A stretch of DNA of 64,000 nucleotides from Pseudomonas sp. ICMP 561 (GTDB lineage: Bacteria > Pseudomonadota > Gammaproteobacteria > Pseudomonadales > Pseudomonadaceae): positions 186,001 through 250,000 of the forward strand of contig NZ_LKBT01000067.1 in assembly GCF_002699985.1 (NCBI RefSeq), written 5' to 3'. Shown piece after piece: positions 17,757-26,327 of the stretch. Made by a program: the position numbers and the translations under genes. The notes below the pieces were generated by a model that had not been told where the DNA came from, ran no database searches, and saw only the letters and a program-made list of their open reading frames with translations. Position 1 is the first letter of the stretch. The number at the start of each line of letters is the position of its first letter.

Positions 17757-19451
17757 ATGAGTGACGTTGTCCTGACCGGTTTGGCCAAGCAATTGGTAGC
17801 TGCCGAACTTTTGACTGAAAAAGCGACGCAGCAGGCGTTTCTGCAAGCCCGGCGCGACAAGGTTTCGCTGATCAGTTATCTGGTGCAAAACCGCTTGGTC
17901 AAGGCCCTGGCTCTGGCGGAAATGTCGTCGGACCAGTTCGGTCTGCCGTTTCTCGACCTCAATTGCCTTAATAAAGAAGAGCAGCCCAGAGGTGTGGTGA
18001 GTGAAAAGCTCATCCGTCAGCACCATGCCCTGCCGCTGTGGAAGCGCGGCAATAAGCTTTATATCGGTATCTCCGACCCGGCCAACCAGCAAGCCATCAC
18101 CGATCTGCAGTTCAACACCGGGCTCGCCATCGAAGCGATTCTGGTAGAAGACGACAAGCTCAGCGACGCCATCGAAAAGTTTTTCGATGGTCACACCTCT
18201 CTTGGGGATTTAGGCGATGTCGATCTCAGCCTGGAGGTGGTGTCAGGCGGAGAATCCAAGGAGACGTCCCTAGGACAGGATGACGCCGACGATGCGCCGG
18301 TGGTGCGCTTCGTCAACAAGATGCTGATGGACGCCATCCGCCTCGGCTCGTCCGACTTGCACTTTGAGCCCTACGAAAAGACCTTTCGGGTTCGCTTGCG
18401 CACGGACGGCATTCTCCATGAAGTCGCCAAGCCCCCTATCCACCTTGCAAGCCGCATTGCAGCGCGTCTGAAGGTCATGGCCAGCCTGGATATTTCCGAG
18501 CGACGCAAACCGCAGGATGGCCGGGTCAAGCTGCGCATATCGAAAACCAAGGCTATTGATTTCCGGATGAACACCCTGCCGACGCTGTGGGGGGAAAAGA
18601 TCGTGATGCGTCTGCTGGATCCGACCACGGCAAAAATGGGCATTGATGCATTGGGCTACGAGCCTGAGCAGAAAGCCCTGTACCTGGAAGCACTTAAACA
18701 ACCGCAAGGCATGATTCTGGTCACAGGCCCTACCGGCTCGGGTAAAACCGTGTCGCTGTACACCGGCCTCAATATCCTCAACACCGTGGATATCAATATT
18801 TCCACCGCCGAAGATCCGGTTGAAATCAACCTGGAAGGCGTCAACCAGGTCAACGTCAATCCCCGTCAAGGAATGGACTTTTCCCAGGCACTTCGGGCCT
18901 TTTTGCGTCAGGATCCTGACGTGATCATGGTCGGTGAGATTCGCGATCTGGAAACGGCGGAAATCGCCATCAAGGCTTCGCAAACCGGGCACATGGTCTT
19001 GTCCACGCTGCACACCAACAGCGCCGCCGAAACCCTGACTCGCTTGCACCACATGGGAGTGGCTGCGTTCAACATCGCCACCGCCATCAACCTGATCATT
19101 GCTCAGCGTCTGGCGCGCAAGCTGTGCCCGCACTGCAAGAAGGAGGCGGACATTCCTCACGACACGTTGATATCGGAAGGCTTCCCGGCAGACAAAATCG
19201 GCACGTTCAAGGTCTATACGCCGGTAGGCTGCGACCAGTGCAATGGCGGCTATAAAGGCCGCGTGGGGATTTACGAAGTGGTCAAGAAGACCCCCGCTCT
19301 GGAGCGCATCATCATGGAAGAAGGCAACTCACTGGATATTTCCGTGCAAATGCGCAAGGACGGCTTCAATGACCTGCGCACCTCCGGCCTGATCAAAGCC
19401 ATGCAGGGCGTCACCAGCCTCGAAGAAGTCAACCGCGTGACCAAGGACTGA
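17757..19451 (+). CDS. pilB: Type IV pilus extension ATPase
   Basis: PilB is the hexameric cytoplasmic motor that drives pilus assembly. The 564-residue protein has an N-terminal MshEN-like domain (residues ~1-150), Walker A GPTGSGKT near residue 325, the Asp box region with HFEPYEKTFRVRLRTDG, Walker B around DPDVIMVGEIRD, and a zinc tetracysteine (CPHC about 33 residues before CDQC). It is the first gene of pilB-pilC-pilD-coaE-yacG and divergent from pilA. No retraction ATPase (pilT) lies in the window. Confidence 0.97.
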   Translation: MSDVVLTGLAKQLVAAELLTEKATQQAFLQARRDKVSLISYLVQNRLVKALALAEMSSDQFGLPFLDLNCLNKEEQPRGVVSEKLIRQHHALPLWKRGNKLYIGISDPANQQAITDLQFNTGLAIEAILVEDDKLSDAIEKFFDGHTSLGDLGDVDLSLEVVSGGESKETSLGQDDADDAPVVRFVNKMLMDAIRLGSSDLHFEPYEKTFRVRLRTDGILHEVAKPPIHLASRIAARLKVMASLDISERRKPQDGRVKLRISKTKAIDFRMNTLPTLWGEKIVMRLLDPTTAKMGIDALGYEPEQKALYLEALKQPQGMILVTGPTGSGKTVSLYTGLNILNTVDINISTAEDPVEINLEGVNQVNVNPRQGMDFSQALRAFLRQDPDVIMVGEIRDLETAEIAIKASQTGHMVLSTLHTNSAAETLTRLHHMGVAAFNIATAINLIIAQRLARKLCPHCKKEADIPHDTLISEGFPADKIGTFKVYTPVGCDQCNGGYKGRVGIYEVVKKTPALERIIMEEGNSLDISVQMRKDGFNDLRTSGLIKAMQGVTSLEEVNRVTKD

Positions 19452-19453
19452 TC

Positions 19454-20674
19454 ATGGCCAGCAAAGCGGCGAAAGTTATCGTTTTTACGTGGGAAGGCAC
19501 CGACAAGAAAGGCGCGAAGATGACCGGCGAACTGACCGGCCATAATCCGGCGCTGGTCAAGGCGCAGTTGCGCAAGCAAGGCATCAACCCGACCAAAGTG
19601 CGCAAGAAACCGGTTTCGATCTTTGGTGGCGCCGGGAAGAAAATCAAACCGCTGGATATCGCGTTTTTCTCTCGCCAGATGGCAACCATGATGAAAGCCG
19701 GGGTGCCGCTGCTGCAGTCCTTCGACATCATCGCCGAAGGTTCGGAAAACCCGAACATGCGCAAGCTGATCGAAGAAGTGAAAAGCGAGGTCGCAGCCGG
19801 TAACAGTTTCGCCACTGCACTACGGCAGAAGCCGCAATATTTCGACGACCTGTACTGCAACCTTGTAGACGCCGGTGAGCAGGCCGGTGCGCTGGAAGCC
19901 CTGCTGGATCGAGTGGCGACCTATAAGGAAAAAACCGAAAAACTCAAAGCCAAGATCAAGAAGGCCATGACCTACCCGATCATGGTGATGCTCATGGCCT
20001 TTGTCGTTTCAGGGATCATGCTGCTTTATGTAGTGCCGAAGTTTCAGGACATCTTCGCTGGTTTCGGCGCAGAGCTGCCGGCGTTCACCCTAATGGTAAT
20101 TGGCCTGTCAAAATTCGTTCAGGACTGGTGGCTGATCATTCTGGGACTGATATTCGCCAGTACTTTCCTGTTTCGACGCAGCTACAAAGGCTCACAGAAC
20201 TTCCGTGATAGCGTCGACCGCAGCCTGCTGAAAGTCCCGGTTATCGGCCCGTTGATTTATAAATCTTCGGTCGCGCGCTTTGCTCGTACCCTGTCCACCA
20301 CCTTCGCTGCCGGTGTGCCGCTGGTGGAAGCGCTGGACTCAGTAGCAGGCGCAACCGGTAACGTGGTTTTCCGCAACGCAGTAAACAAGGTCAAGCAGGA
20401 TGTTTCTACCGGCATGCAGCTCAACTTCTCCATGCGTGCCACCGGCGTATTCCCCAGCCTTGCCATTCAAATGACCGCCATCGGCGAAGAGTCGGGCGCA
20501 CTGGACTCGATGCTCGACAAGGTCGCGACTTATTACGAGGATGAAGTCGATAACATGGTAGACAATCTGACCGCCTTGATGGAGCCGCTGATCATGGGCG
20601 TGCTCGGCGTCATCGTTGGCGGTCTGGTGATCGCCATGTACCTGCCGATCTTCAAACTCGGAGGCGCAGTCTGA
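19454..20674 (+). CDS. pilC: Type IV pilus inner-membrane platform protein
   Basis: PilC forms the inner-membrane platform on which PilB acts. The 406-residue GspF-family protein has two homologous halves, each starting with a cytoplasmic helical bundle (DIAFFSRQMATMMKAGVPLLQ near residue 65; SVARFARTLSTTFAAGVPLVE near 270) and followed by membrane helices near 170-190, 215-240 and 375-400. The ATG is two bases after the pilB stop, so the genes are co-transcribed and probably translationally coupled. Confidence 0.97.
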   Translation: MASKAAKVIVFTWEGTDKKGAKMTGELTGHNPALVKAQLRKQGINPTKVRKKPVSIFGGAGKKIKPLDIAFFSRQMATMMKAGVPLLQSFDIIAEGSENPNMRKLIEEVKSEVAAGNSFATALRQKPQYFDDLYCNLVDAGEQAGALEALLDRVATYKEKTEKLKAKIKKAMTYPIMVMLMAFVVSGIMLLYVVPKFQDIFAGFGAELPAFTLMVIGLSKFVQDWWLIILGLIFASTFLFRRSYKGSQNFRDSVDRSLLKVPVIGPLIYKSSVARFARTLSTTFAAGVPLVEALDSVAGATGNVVFRNAVNKVKQDVSTGMQLNFSMRATGVFPSLAIQMTAIGEESGALDSMLDKVATYYEDEVDNMVDNLTALMEPLIMGVLGVIVGGLVIAMYLPIFKLGGAV

Positions 20675-20676
20675 CA

Positions 20677-21549
20677 ATGCTGCTTGTTGATTTCCTGGCC
20701 AGCTCACCGCTGGCCTTTGTTTTATCCGCACTGATTCTTGGCTTGCTGGTGGGCAGTTTTCTCAATGTGCTGATTTATCGCCTGCCGATCATGATGGAGC
20801 GCGACTGGCAGGCTCAGTCCCGGGAAATGCTCAAACTGCCCGCCGAGCCTGAAGGCGAGACCTTCAACCTCATACTGCCGCACTCCCGTTGCCCGCATTG
20901 CACCCATCAGATCCGCCCATGGGAAAACCTGCCAGTGCTCAGCTACCTGTTTCTGGGTGGCAAATGCTCAAGCTGCAAAGCACCGATCAGCAAACGTTAC
21001 CCGCTGGTGGAACTGACCTGTGGCCTGCTGTCCGGCTACATCGCCTGGCACTTCGGTTTTGGCTGGCCTGCGGCAGCGATGCTGGTGCTGAGCTGGGGCC
21101 TGCTGGCCATGAGTCTGATCGATGCCGACCACCAGTTGCTGCCTGACGACCTGATCTTACCGCTGCTGTGGATGGGCCTGATCGTCAACTCGTTCGGCCT
21201 GTTCACCAACCTGAGCGACGCGCTCTGGGGCGCAGTAGCCGGTTATCTGGTGTTGTGGTCGGTGTACTGGCTGTTCAAACTGATCACCGGCAAAGAAGGC
21301 ATGGGCCATGGCGACTTCAAATTGCTGGCCATGCTGGGGGCCTGGGGTGGCTGGCAGATCCTGCCGTTGACCATCCTGCTGTCATCGCTGGTCGGGGCCA
21401 TATTGGGCCTGATCATGCTGCGTTTGCGTAATGTCGAAACCAGCACGCCGATCCCCTTCGGTCCCTATCTGGCCATCGCAGGCTGGATCGCTTTGCTCTG
21501 GGGTGGTCAAATAACCGACTCCTATTTGCAATTTGCCGGTTTCAGATGA
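20677..21549 (+). CDS. pilD: Prepilin peptidase / N-methyltransferase
   Basis: PilD cleaves and N-methylates type IV prepilins and type II secretion pseudopilins. The 290-residue polytopic protein has the cytoplasmic tetracysteine motif (CPHC ... CSSC, about 21 residues apart near 72-99) and both catalytic Asp motifs: SLIDADHQLLPDD near 148 and GMGHGDFKLLAMLG near 210. All prepilins of this window (PilA, PilE, PilV, PilW, PilX, FimU, FimT) are expected substrates. It overlaps coaE by ATGA. Confidence 0.97.
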   Translation: MLLVDFLASSPLAFVLSALILGLLVGSFLNVLIYRLPIMMERDWQAQSREMLKLPAEPEGETFNLILPHSRCPHCTHQIRPWENLPVLSYLFLGGKCSSCKAPISKRYPLVELTCGLLSGYIAWHFGFGWPAAAMLVLSWGLLAMSLIDADHQLLPDDLILPLLWMGLIVNSFGLFTNLSDALWGAVAGYLVLWSVYWLFKLITGKEGMGHGDFKLLAMLGAWGGWQILPLTILLSSLVGAILGLIMLRLRNVETSTPIPFGPYLAIAGWIALLWGGQITDSYLQFAGFR

Positions 21550-22169
21550 CCCCAACCGCTCAAAAACCCTGGATTCTCGGCCTTACCGGCGGCATCGGTA
21601 GCGGCAAGAGCGCCGCAGCGCAGTGCTTCATTGATCTGGGCATTCATGTGGTCGACGCCGATCACGCCGCGCGCTGGGTGGTTGAACCCGGCCGTCCGGC
21701 GCTGGCACAAATCGCAGAACACTTCGGGCCGACGGTGCTGCATGCCGATGGCACGCTGAATCGAGGTGCCCTGCGCGGCTTGATTTTCGAGAATGCCGAA
21801 CAACGCCGCTGGCTCGAAGCCCTGCTGCACCCGCTGATCGGCACCGAAATCCAGCGCGATCTGGCCAGCGCCACCTCGCCTTATGCGATTCTGGTTTCGC
21901 CCCTGCTGGTCGAGTCCGGCCAGTGGAAAATCACTCAGCGCGTGCTGGTCATTGATGTCCCACAAAACGTGCAAGTCCAGCGCACCATGCTGCGCGACAG
22001 TTCCAGTCAGGAGCAGGTCGAGGCGATTATCAAGGCCCAGGCCAGTCGCGAAGATCGATTGAGTCGTGCCGATGATGTGCTGGTCAATGACCGGGACGCT
22101 GCCTGGCTGCGAAGCGAAGTCCAGCGGCTGCACCACTTTTATTTAACTTTGTCCGGAGGCCAATCATGA
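21546..22169 (+). CDS. coaE: Dephospho-CoA kinase
   Basis: CoaE catalyses the last step of coenzyme A synthesis, phosphorylating the 3'-OH of dephospho-CoA. The 207-residue protein has the P-loop LTGGIGSGKSAAAQCF at its start, the DADHAARWVVEPG segment and LVSPLLVESGQW, all family features. Start and stop overlap pilD and yacG by four bases each (ATGA), so it is read as part of the pilin-processing operon, an arrangement widespread in gammaproteobacteria. Confidence 0.96.
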   Translation: MTPTAQKPWILGLTGGIGSGKSAAAQCFIDLGIHVVDADHAARWVVEPGRPALAQIAEHFGPTVLHADGTLNRGALRGLIFENAEQRRWLEALLHPLIGTEIQRDLASATSPYAILVSPLLVESGQWKITQRVLVIDVPQNVQVQRTMLRDSSSQEQVEAIIKAQASREDRLSRADDVLVNDRDAAWLRSEVQRLHHFYLTLSGGQS

Positions 22170-22366
22170 GCCAACCAATGACCGTCGATTGCCCAACCTG
22201 TGGCGCCCCTGTGGAATGGAGCGCCGCCAGCCCTGCCCGGCCGTTCTGCTCTGAACGCTGCAAGCTGATCGATCTCGGCGCATGGGCGTCGGAAGAACAT
22301 GCGATTCCGGTCAGCCCGGATGCCGAAGACGAAATGTTTTCCGGCGATCTGCCAGACAGGCATTGA
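22166..22366 (+). CDS. yacG: DNA gyrase inhibitor YacG, zinc-binding
   Basis: YacG is a 66-residue zinc protein that binds GyrB and inhibits gyrase in E. coli. The four zinc-ligand cysteines are visible in DCPTCGAPVEW and FCSERCKLIDLGAW. The acidic C-terminus (DAEDEMFSGDL) is also typical. It is the last gene of the pilB-yacG operon; a hairpin follows at 22380-22400. Confidence 0.95.
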   Translation: MSQPMTVDCPTCGAPVEWSAASPARPFCSERCKLIDLGAWASEEHAIPVSPDAEDEMFSGDLPDRH

Positions 22367-22379
22367 TCTGTACGTGACT

Positions 22380-22400
22380 GAGCCTGACCTGATCAGGCTC
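22380..22400. terminator. Bidirectional hairpin between convergent genes
   Basis: GAGCCTGA-CCTGA-TCAGGCTC forms a perfect 8-bp stem between the yacG and DUF-protein stop codons. There is no long T-run, so its terminator role is inferred from position. Confidence 0.5.
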
Positions 22401-22403
22401 GGC

Positions 22404-22871
22404 TCACGGCTTCTCCAGCGCTTCGCGAAGCGCGTCCGGTCCGTTGAATTCTTGCCGCTCCAGCAACTTGCCATCCTTGATCTGCAACCACTGAACGGCC
22501 GCTGCATCCCCGCCATAACCCGGCGCGATCTGCGCTTCGCGGTCCAGCGCTACCCGATACGAGTAAACCCTGCGCATTTTCGGCACGGCAAAAAACTTGG
22601 TGACATACGCAGGCATCGGCTCGATGTTGGCGATGAACACAGTGTGCCGGACCTCCAGAAAACCTTTGGGTTTGTCTTTGAGTGCCTTCTCCATGATCTT
22701 GCCCGCGCTCATGCTGCTGGCGACCAGAATGGTCTGGGTCTTTTGCGGGTCCATCACATACGGCTCATCAAACTGGTCGAACAGACTCCAGGTCGGCACC
22801 GGATCCCCGATTTCAATGGCCTGCGCGGTAAACGGCAACAGGATCAACAGCAGAATGGGCCAGAGTTTCAA
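22404..22871 (-). CDS. Secreted conserved hypothetical protein, thioredoxin-like
   Basis: This 155-residue protein begins with a clear signal peptide (MKLWPILLLILLPFTAQA) ending near residue 18, so it is periplasmic. The mature part (EIGDPVPTWSLFDQFDEPY ... TILVASSMSAGKIMEKAL ... FIANIEPMP) resembles a thioredoxin/AhpC-type fold but has no CxxC; a redox role is therefore unlikely. Homologues sit next to yacG in other pseudomonads. Function is not known to me. Confidence 0.75.
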   Translation of the reverse strand: MKLWPILLLILLPFTAQAIEIGDPVPTWSLFDQFDEPYVMDPQKTQTILVASSMSAGKIMEKALKDKPKGFLEVRHTVFIANIEPMPAYVTKFFAVPKMRRVYSYRVALDREAQIAPGYGGDAAAVQWLQIKDGKLLERQEFNGPDALREALEKP

Positions 22872-22998
22872 GGGTGCAACTCTCCTGAGTGGAGTGGAAA
22901 AGCCAACACCATAGCGGAAATGGGCGTTGGGTTGGCTGGTCGTAACACCGACGCGCCTTCCTTTGGCTTGGTCTGAAGCGTAATTAACGCAATCTGCC

Positions 22999-23084
22999 GT
23001 AGGAGCGCGCTTGCCCGCGATTCGATTTCATGGCCAAACATATTTAGCGCCCGTGCCAACGTGATCGCGGGCAAGCGCTCTTAT
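22999..23084. repeat. Paired REP (GTAGGAGCGCGCTTGCCCGCGA family)
   Basis: GTAGGAGCGCGCTTGCCCGCGA and inverted TCGCGGGCAAGCGCTC enclose a ~45-bp spacer. The right end (TCTTATC) has decayed from TCCTAC. Confidence 0.8.
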
Positions 23085-23123
23085 CAAACACCATGCAAAC
23101 TGCTGGATTGAAATAGATTTTCT

Positions 23124-23193
23124 GTAAGAGCTGCCGAAGGCTGCGAAGCATTTATCCAGGCACACCGCGATCGCAGCCTTCGGCAGCTCCTAC
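23124..23193. repeat. Paired REP (GTAGGAGCTGCCGAAGG family)
   Basis: The left arm reads GTAAGAGCTGCCGAAGGCTG (one mismatch) against inverted CAGCCTTCGGCAGCTCCTAC. With the preceding element it fills the 430-bp gap upstream of the DUF1780 gene; nothing else is seen there. Confidence 0.87.
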
Positions 23194-23300
23194 AGGCCCT
23201 CTGTCTGCCGCGAGACAGCAGGGCCGCTCCTACCTGCGTTGTATTCGAAATGCACAGCAGCATCTTCCAGTTGTAGCTATTAGAACGCTAAGCTTGGCCC

Positions 23301-23930
23301 ATGGATGACTCAGACTACCTACGCCTGCTCACGATCCAGGCCGAACAAGCCAACGCGTTTCTTTCCAATGCGCGAAAGTGGGAGCGTGAGCGATGGGTTT
23401 GTGAGCGTCTGCTGCAAGGCCTGAACATTACGCATCGTCACGAAGACTTCACCGCAGCCGTGCAGGAACCGCCCGACGTGCTGTTTCGTGACGCGCGTTT
23501 TGAAGTGTTCTTCGTCCTGGATGAAGGCCGTCGCCTCAACGATGAGTGGCGCGAGGAGCTGGCGCGCAGGCGTGGCGCATTTTCCCTGAGCCAACTGGTG
23601 CGCCGCGAAGCCAAGCCCAAACGCATTCCTGCAAGCGATCTGCTGCAACGGCTGGGGCCCACACTTCGCAAAAAAGCCACCAATTACAACGAACGCGGTA
23701 TCGACCTGAGTGGGCTGGACATCATCGCCTTCGCCAGCCTAAAGCGCGAAGTACTCGACTTGAACAGCCATTTCCCGCCGCCCACCGAGTATCTGCGCCA
23801 GGGTTGGCGTTCCTTGTCACTGGTGGGCCCAACCTTTGCCCGAGTGTTATTTGCCCACCCGGGTGCTCCGGATTTTCTGCGAACCAACCTGGGTCGCAGC
23901 GTGGTTTTCGATGTTGGAATCAGCTTATGA
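23301..23930 (+). CDS. DUF1780 family protein
   Basis: This 209-residue soluble protein of the DUF1780 family is found near this locus across Pseudomonas. Visible features are a Trp/Arg-rich N-terminus (ARKWERERWVCERLLQ) and a conserved central ESFF-like stretch (RFEVFFVLDEGRRLNDEWREEL). The first part (DVLFRDARFEVFFVLDEGR) is reminiscent of a restriction-endonuclease-like fold, but that is only an impression. It overlaps the downstream MOSC gene by ATGA. Biological role unknown. Confidence 0.8.
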   Translation: MDDSDYLRLLTIQAEQANAFLSNARKWERERWVCERLLQGLNITHRHEDFTAAVQEPPDVLFRDARFEVFFVLDEGRRLNDEWREELARRRGAFSLSQLVRREAKPKRIPASDLLQRLGPTLRKKATNYNERGIDLSGLDIIAFASLKREVLDLNSHFPPPTEYLRQGWRSLSLVGPTFARVLFAHPGAPDFLRTNLGRSVVFDVGISL

Positions 23931-24436
23931 GCCCTCTGCAAGAACTATTGGCCGACGTACCGCAAACCGGCCAGGTGCGCTGGATTGGCGTACGTCCTGA
24001 ATCCCGTGGCGACATGGTCGAGCTGGATGCGGTGGAAGCACGCCGCGAAGCCGGCCTGACCGGCGACCATGCGCGCCCCGGCCCACGCAATGCGCGGCAG
24101 GTCACGTTGATTCAATGGGAGCATCTGGCGGTGGTCAGCTCCTTGCTGAACCGACCCGAAGATCAACCCATCGTGCCTCAGGACCTGCGCCGCAATCTGG
24201 TGATCAGCGGCATCAATCTGTTCAGCCTCAAAGGGCGTCGCTTCAAGATCGGTCAGGCCGTTCTGGAAACCACTGGCTGGTGCCAGCCTTGCGCCCGGCT
24301 GGAGCAGCGTCTTGGGCACGGCACCTTTCAGGCAGTACGTGGGCATGGCGGAATTACTGCGCGAGTGATACAAAGCGGCATCATTCGTCTGGACGATTCG
24401 CTGCGGGTCGAACCGCTGGAACTGATTGCCGAATAA
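23927..24436 (+). CDS. MOSC domain-containing protein
   Basis: This 169-residue stand-alone MOSC domain (related to the C-terminal domain of molybdenum cofactor sulfurase) carries the expected single conserved cysteine region: ETTGWCQPCARLEQRLG near residue 115. Stand-alone MOSC proteins of the YiiM type handle sulfur, metal or N-hydroxylated substrates through the molybdenum cofactor. Start ATG overlaps the upstream stop as ATGA; a much longer in-frame extension upstream is a shadow of DUF1780. Confidence 0.85.
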   Translation: MSPLQELLADVPQTGQVRWIGVRPESRGDMVELDAVEARREAGLTGDHARPGPRNARQVTLIQWEHLAVVSSLLNRPEDQPIVPQDLRRNLVISGINLFSLKGRRFKIGQAVLETTGWCQPCARLEQRLGHGTFQAVRGHGGITARVIQSGIIRLDDSLRVEPLELIAE

Positions 24437-24462
24437 CCGCTGCGCCCTTTTCTGAGACGCTC

Positions 24463-24646
24463 ATGTCCAGTCGCCTGAAACCCAACGACCAAACGCGTGT
24501 CGAAGCATGTGTCGATGAGTACCTGCAAGCCCCCACGACCAAGTCGAGCGCCGGCCTTTTGTCCCTGGCTGCTCCTTTTCGGGGTGGCTGCAATGGTGGT
24601 TGGCCTGGACGTGTCGAGCCTTTTGTTGAGTTATCTGACGCTCTGA
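24463..24646 (+). pseudogene. DUF3094-like small membrane protein gene, frame-disrupted
   Basis: An ATG at 24463 opens MSSRLKPNDQTRVEACVDEYLQAP. Reading then has to shift frame by one base near the CCCC at ~24533 to continue HDQVERRPF, and again near the TTTT at ~24559 to continue PWLLLFGVAAMVVGLDVSSL...SYLTL-stop at 24646. Joined, these make a ~60-residue single-helix protein like the DUF3094 family that I recall just upstream of ndh in Pseudomonas (typical text VDEYLQAPQHQVERRPFRPWLLL). There is also an apparent 12-base in-frame duplication (GTGTCGA repeated). This is either a true decay or homopolymer sequencing errors. Confidence 0.7.
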
Positions 24647-24718
24647 GCAGCAGCAAGACAGCGCTCGCGAGGATCAACTCACTCCCCCCGAATTCCTTAA
24701 ACCTTATGAGATATCCCT

Positions 24719-26017
24719 ATGACTCATCGTATTGTCATCGTTGGCGGCGGCGCTGGCGGTCTGGAGCTGGCGACCCGCCTGGGTAAAACCCTGGGCAAGA
24801 AAGGCACGGCAAGCGTGACCCTGGTCGACGCCAACCTGACCCACATCTGGAAACCGCTGCTGCACGAAGTCGCGGCAGGTTCGCTCAACTCCTATGAGGA
24901 TGAGCTGAATTATGTGGCTCAGGCCAAGTGGAACCACTTTCAGTTCCAGCTCGGCAAAATGACGGGACTGAACCGTGAGGCGCGGCAAATTCATCTGGCC
25001 GCCACGCTGGATGAAAACGGTCTGGAACTGGTTCCTGCGCGCAGCCTGGATTACGACTCGCTGGTGATTTCGGTAGGTAGCACCACTAACGACTTCAATA
25101 CGCTGGGTGCGGCCGAGCACTGCCTGTTTCTTGATTCGCGCAAGCAGGCCGAGAAATTCCACCAGCAGTTGCTCAACCACTATTTGCGCGCTCACGCCGG
25201 GCAAGTCGACCACACCCAGGAAATCACCGTGGCCATCGTCGGTGCAGGTGCGACTGGCGTCGAGCTGGCGGCTGAACTGCACAACGCGGCTCACGAACTC
25301 GCGGCTTACGGATTGGGCAAGATCAAACCGGAAAACCTGCGCATCACGGTCATCGAAGCAGGCCCGCGGGTGTTGCCTGCATTGCCTGAACGCATCGGTG
25401 GGCCGGTGCATAAAACCCTGGAGAAACTCGGCGTTACGGTGCTGACCGATGCTGCCGTAAGTGAAGTCACGGCCGACTCGCTGATCACCGCCAGCGGGCT
25501 GGTGATTCCAGCCACGCTCAAGGTCTGGGCCGCAGGCATTCGTGCACCGGCCTTCCTGCAGGAAATCGACGGGCTGGAAACCAACCGCATCAACCAGCTG
25601 CAGGTGCTCCCAACGCTGCAGACCACCCGCGATGAAAACATCTTCGCGTTCGGCGATTGCGCAGCCTGCCCGCAGAAAGGCTCGGACCGTAACGTCCCGC
25701 CTCGCGCGCAGGCGGCTCATCAGCAAGCGTCACTGCTGGTCAAATCCCTGAAGCTGCGCATCGAAGGCAAGTCGCTGCCGGAATACAAATACACCGATTA
25801 CGGCTCATTGATCTCTCTGTCGAAATTCTCGGCAGTGGGTAATCTGATGGGCAACCTGACCGGCAGCGTCATGCTCGAAGGCTGGCTGGCGCGGATGTTC
25901 TACGTTTCCCTGTACCGCATGCACCAGATGGCGCTTTACGGCACCTTCCGCACGCTGATGCTGATGCTCGGCAGCCGTATCGGCAAAGGGACCGAGCCGC
26001 GGATGAAGCTGCATTAA
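24719..26017 (+). CDS. ndh: Type II NADH dehydrogenase
   Basis: This 432-residue non-proton-pumping NADH:quinone oxidoreductase bound to the inner membrane feeds electrons to ubiquinone. The FAD-binding motif is IVIVGGGAGGLELATRLG at residues ~5-22, the NADH-binding motif VAIVGAGATGVELAAELHN near 175, and the second FAD motif NIFAFGDCAACP near 305. The C-terminal region has an amphipathic segment (ARMFYVSLYRMHQMALYGTFRTL) typical of membrane attachment. It follows the disrupted DUF3094 gene. Confidence 0.95.
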   Translation: MTHRIVIVGGGAGGLELATRLGKTLGKKGTASVTLVDANLTHIWKPLLHEVAAGSLNSYEDELNYVAQAKWNHFQFQLGKMTGLNREARQIHLAATLDENGLELVPARSLDYDSLVISVGSTTNDFNTLGAAEHCLFLDSRKQAEKFHQQLLNHYLRAHAGQVDHTQEITVAIVGAGATGVELAAELHNAAHELAAYGLGKIKPENLRITVIEAGPRVLPALPERIGGPVHKTLEKLGVTVLTDAAVSEVTADSLITASGLVIPATLKVWAAGIRAPAFLQEIDGLETNRINQLQVLPTLQTTRDENIFAFGDCAACPQKGSDRNVPPRAQAAHQQASLLVKSLKLRIEGKSLPEYKYTDYGSLISLSKFSAVGNLMGNLTGSVMLEGWLARMFYVSLYRMHQMALYGTFRTLMLMLGSRIGKGTEPRMKLH

Positions 26018-26032
26018 TAACTGCTCTTTTCT

Positions 26033-26064
26033 GTAGGAGCTGCCGAAGGCTGCGATAGCTCTAC
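26033..26064. repeat. Single REP (GTAGGAGCTGCCGAAGGCTGCGA)
   Basis: A solitary REP directly upstream of the larger palindrome at 26087, without an inverted partner of its own. Confidence 0.75.
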
Positions 26065-26086
26065 GCTGACATACCGCTATTTTTCT

Positions 26087-26173
26087 GTAGGAGCTCACGA
26101 GCACCGCGAGGCAGCGATGGCGGTCTGGCTGATACACCGCCATCGCGGCCTCGCGGTGCTCGTGCGCTCCTAC
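26087..26173. repeat. Long REP-type palindrome
   Basis: Arms of about 38 bases start GTAGGAGCTCACGAGCACCGCG and face an inverted copy with two differences (CTC/CGC and CAG/CCG). It is the same design as 16739-16831 but with a different core. Confidence 0.87.
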
Positions 26174-26327
26174 AGATCTAACGTTTGGCGCACGACAGCG
26201 ACGCGCCTCCATATCCATTGTGTGCAGCAACTGCACCAGTAATGGCATTCCGCTTCTTTAGTCCAACCGACACAGGCATACTCGGCGTCCAGGCGGTTCC
26301 ATGAAATGGATGTTGAGGATTTGCGTT

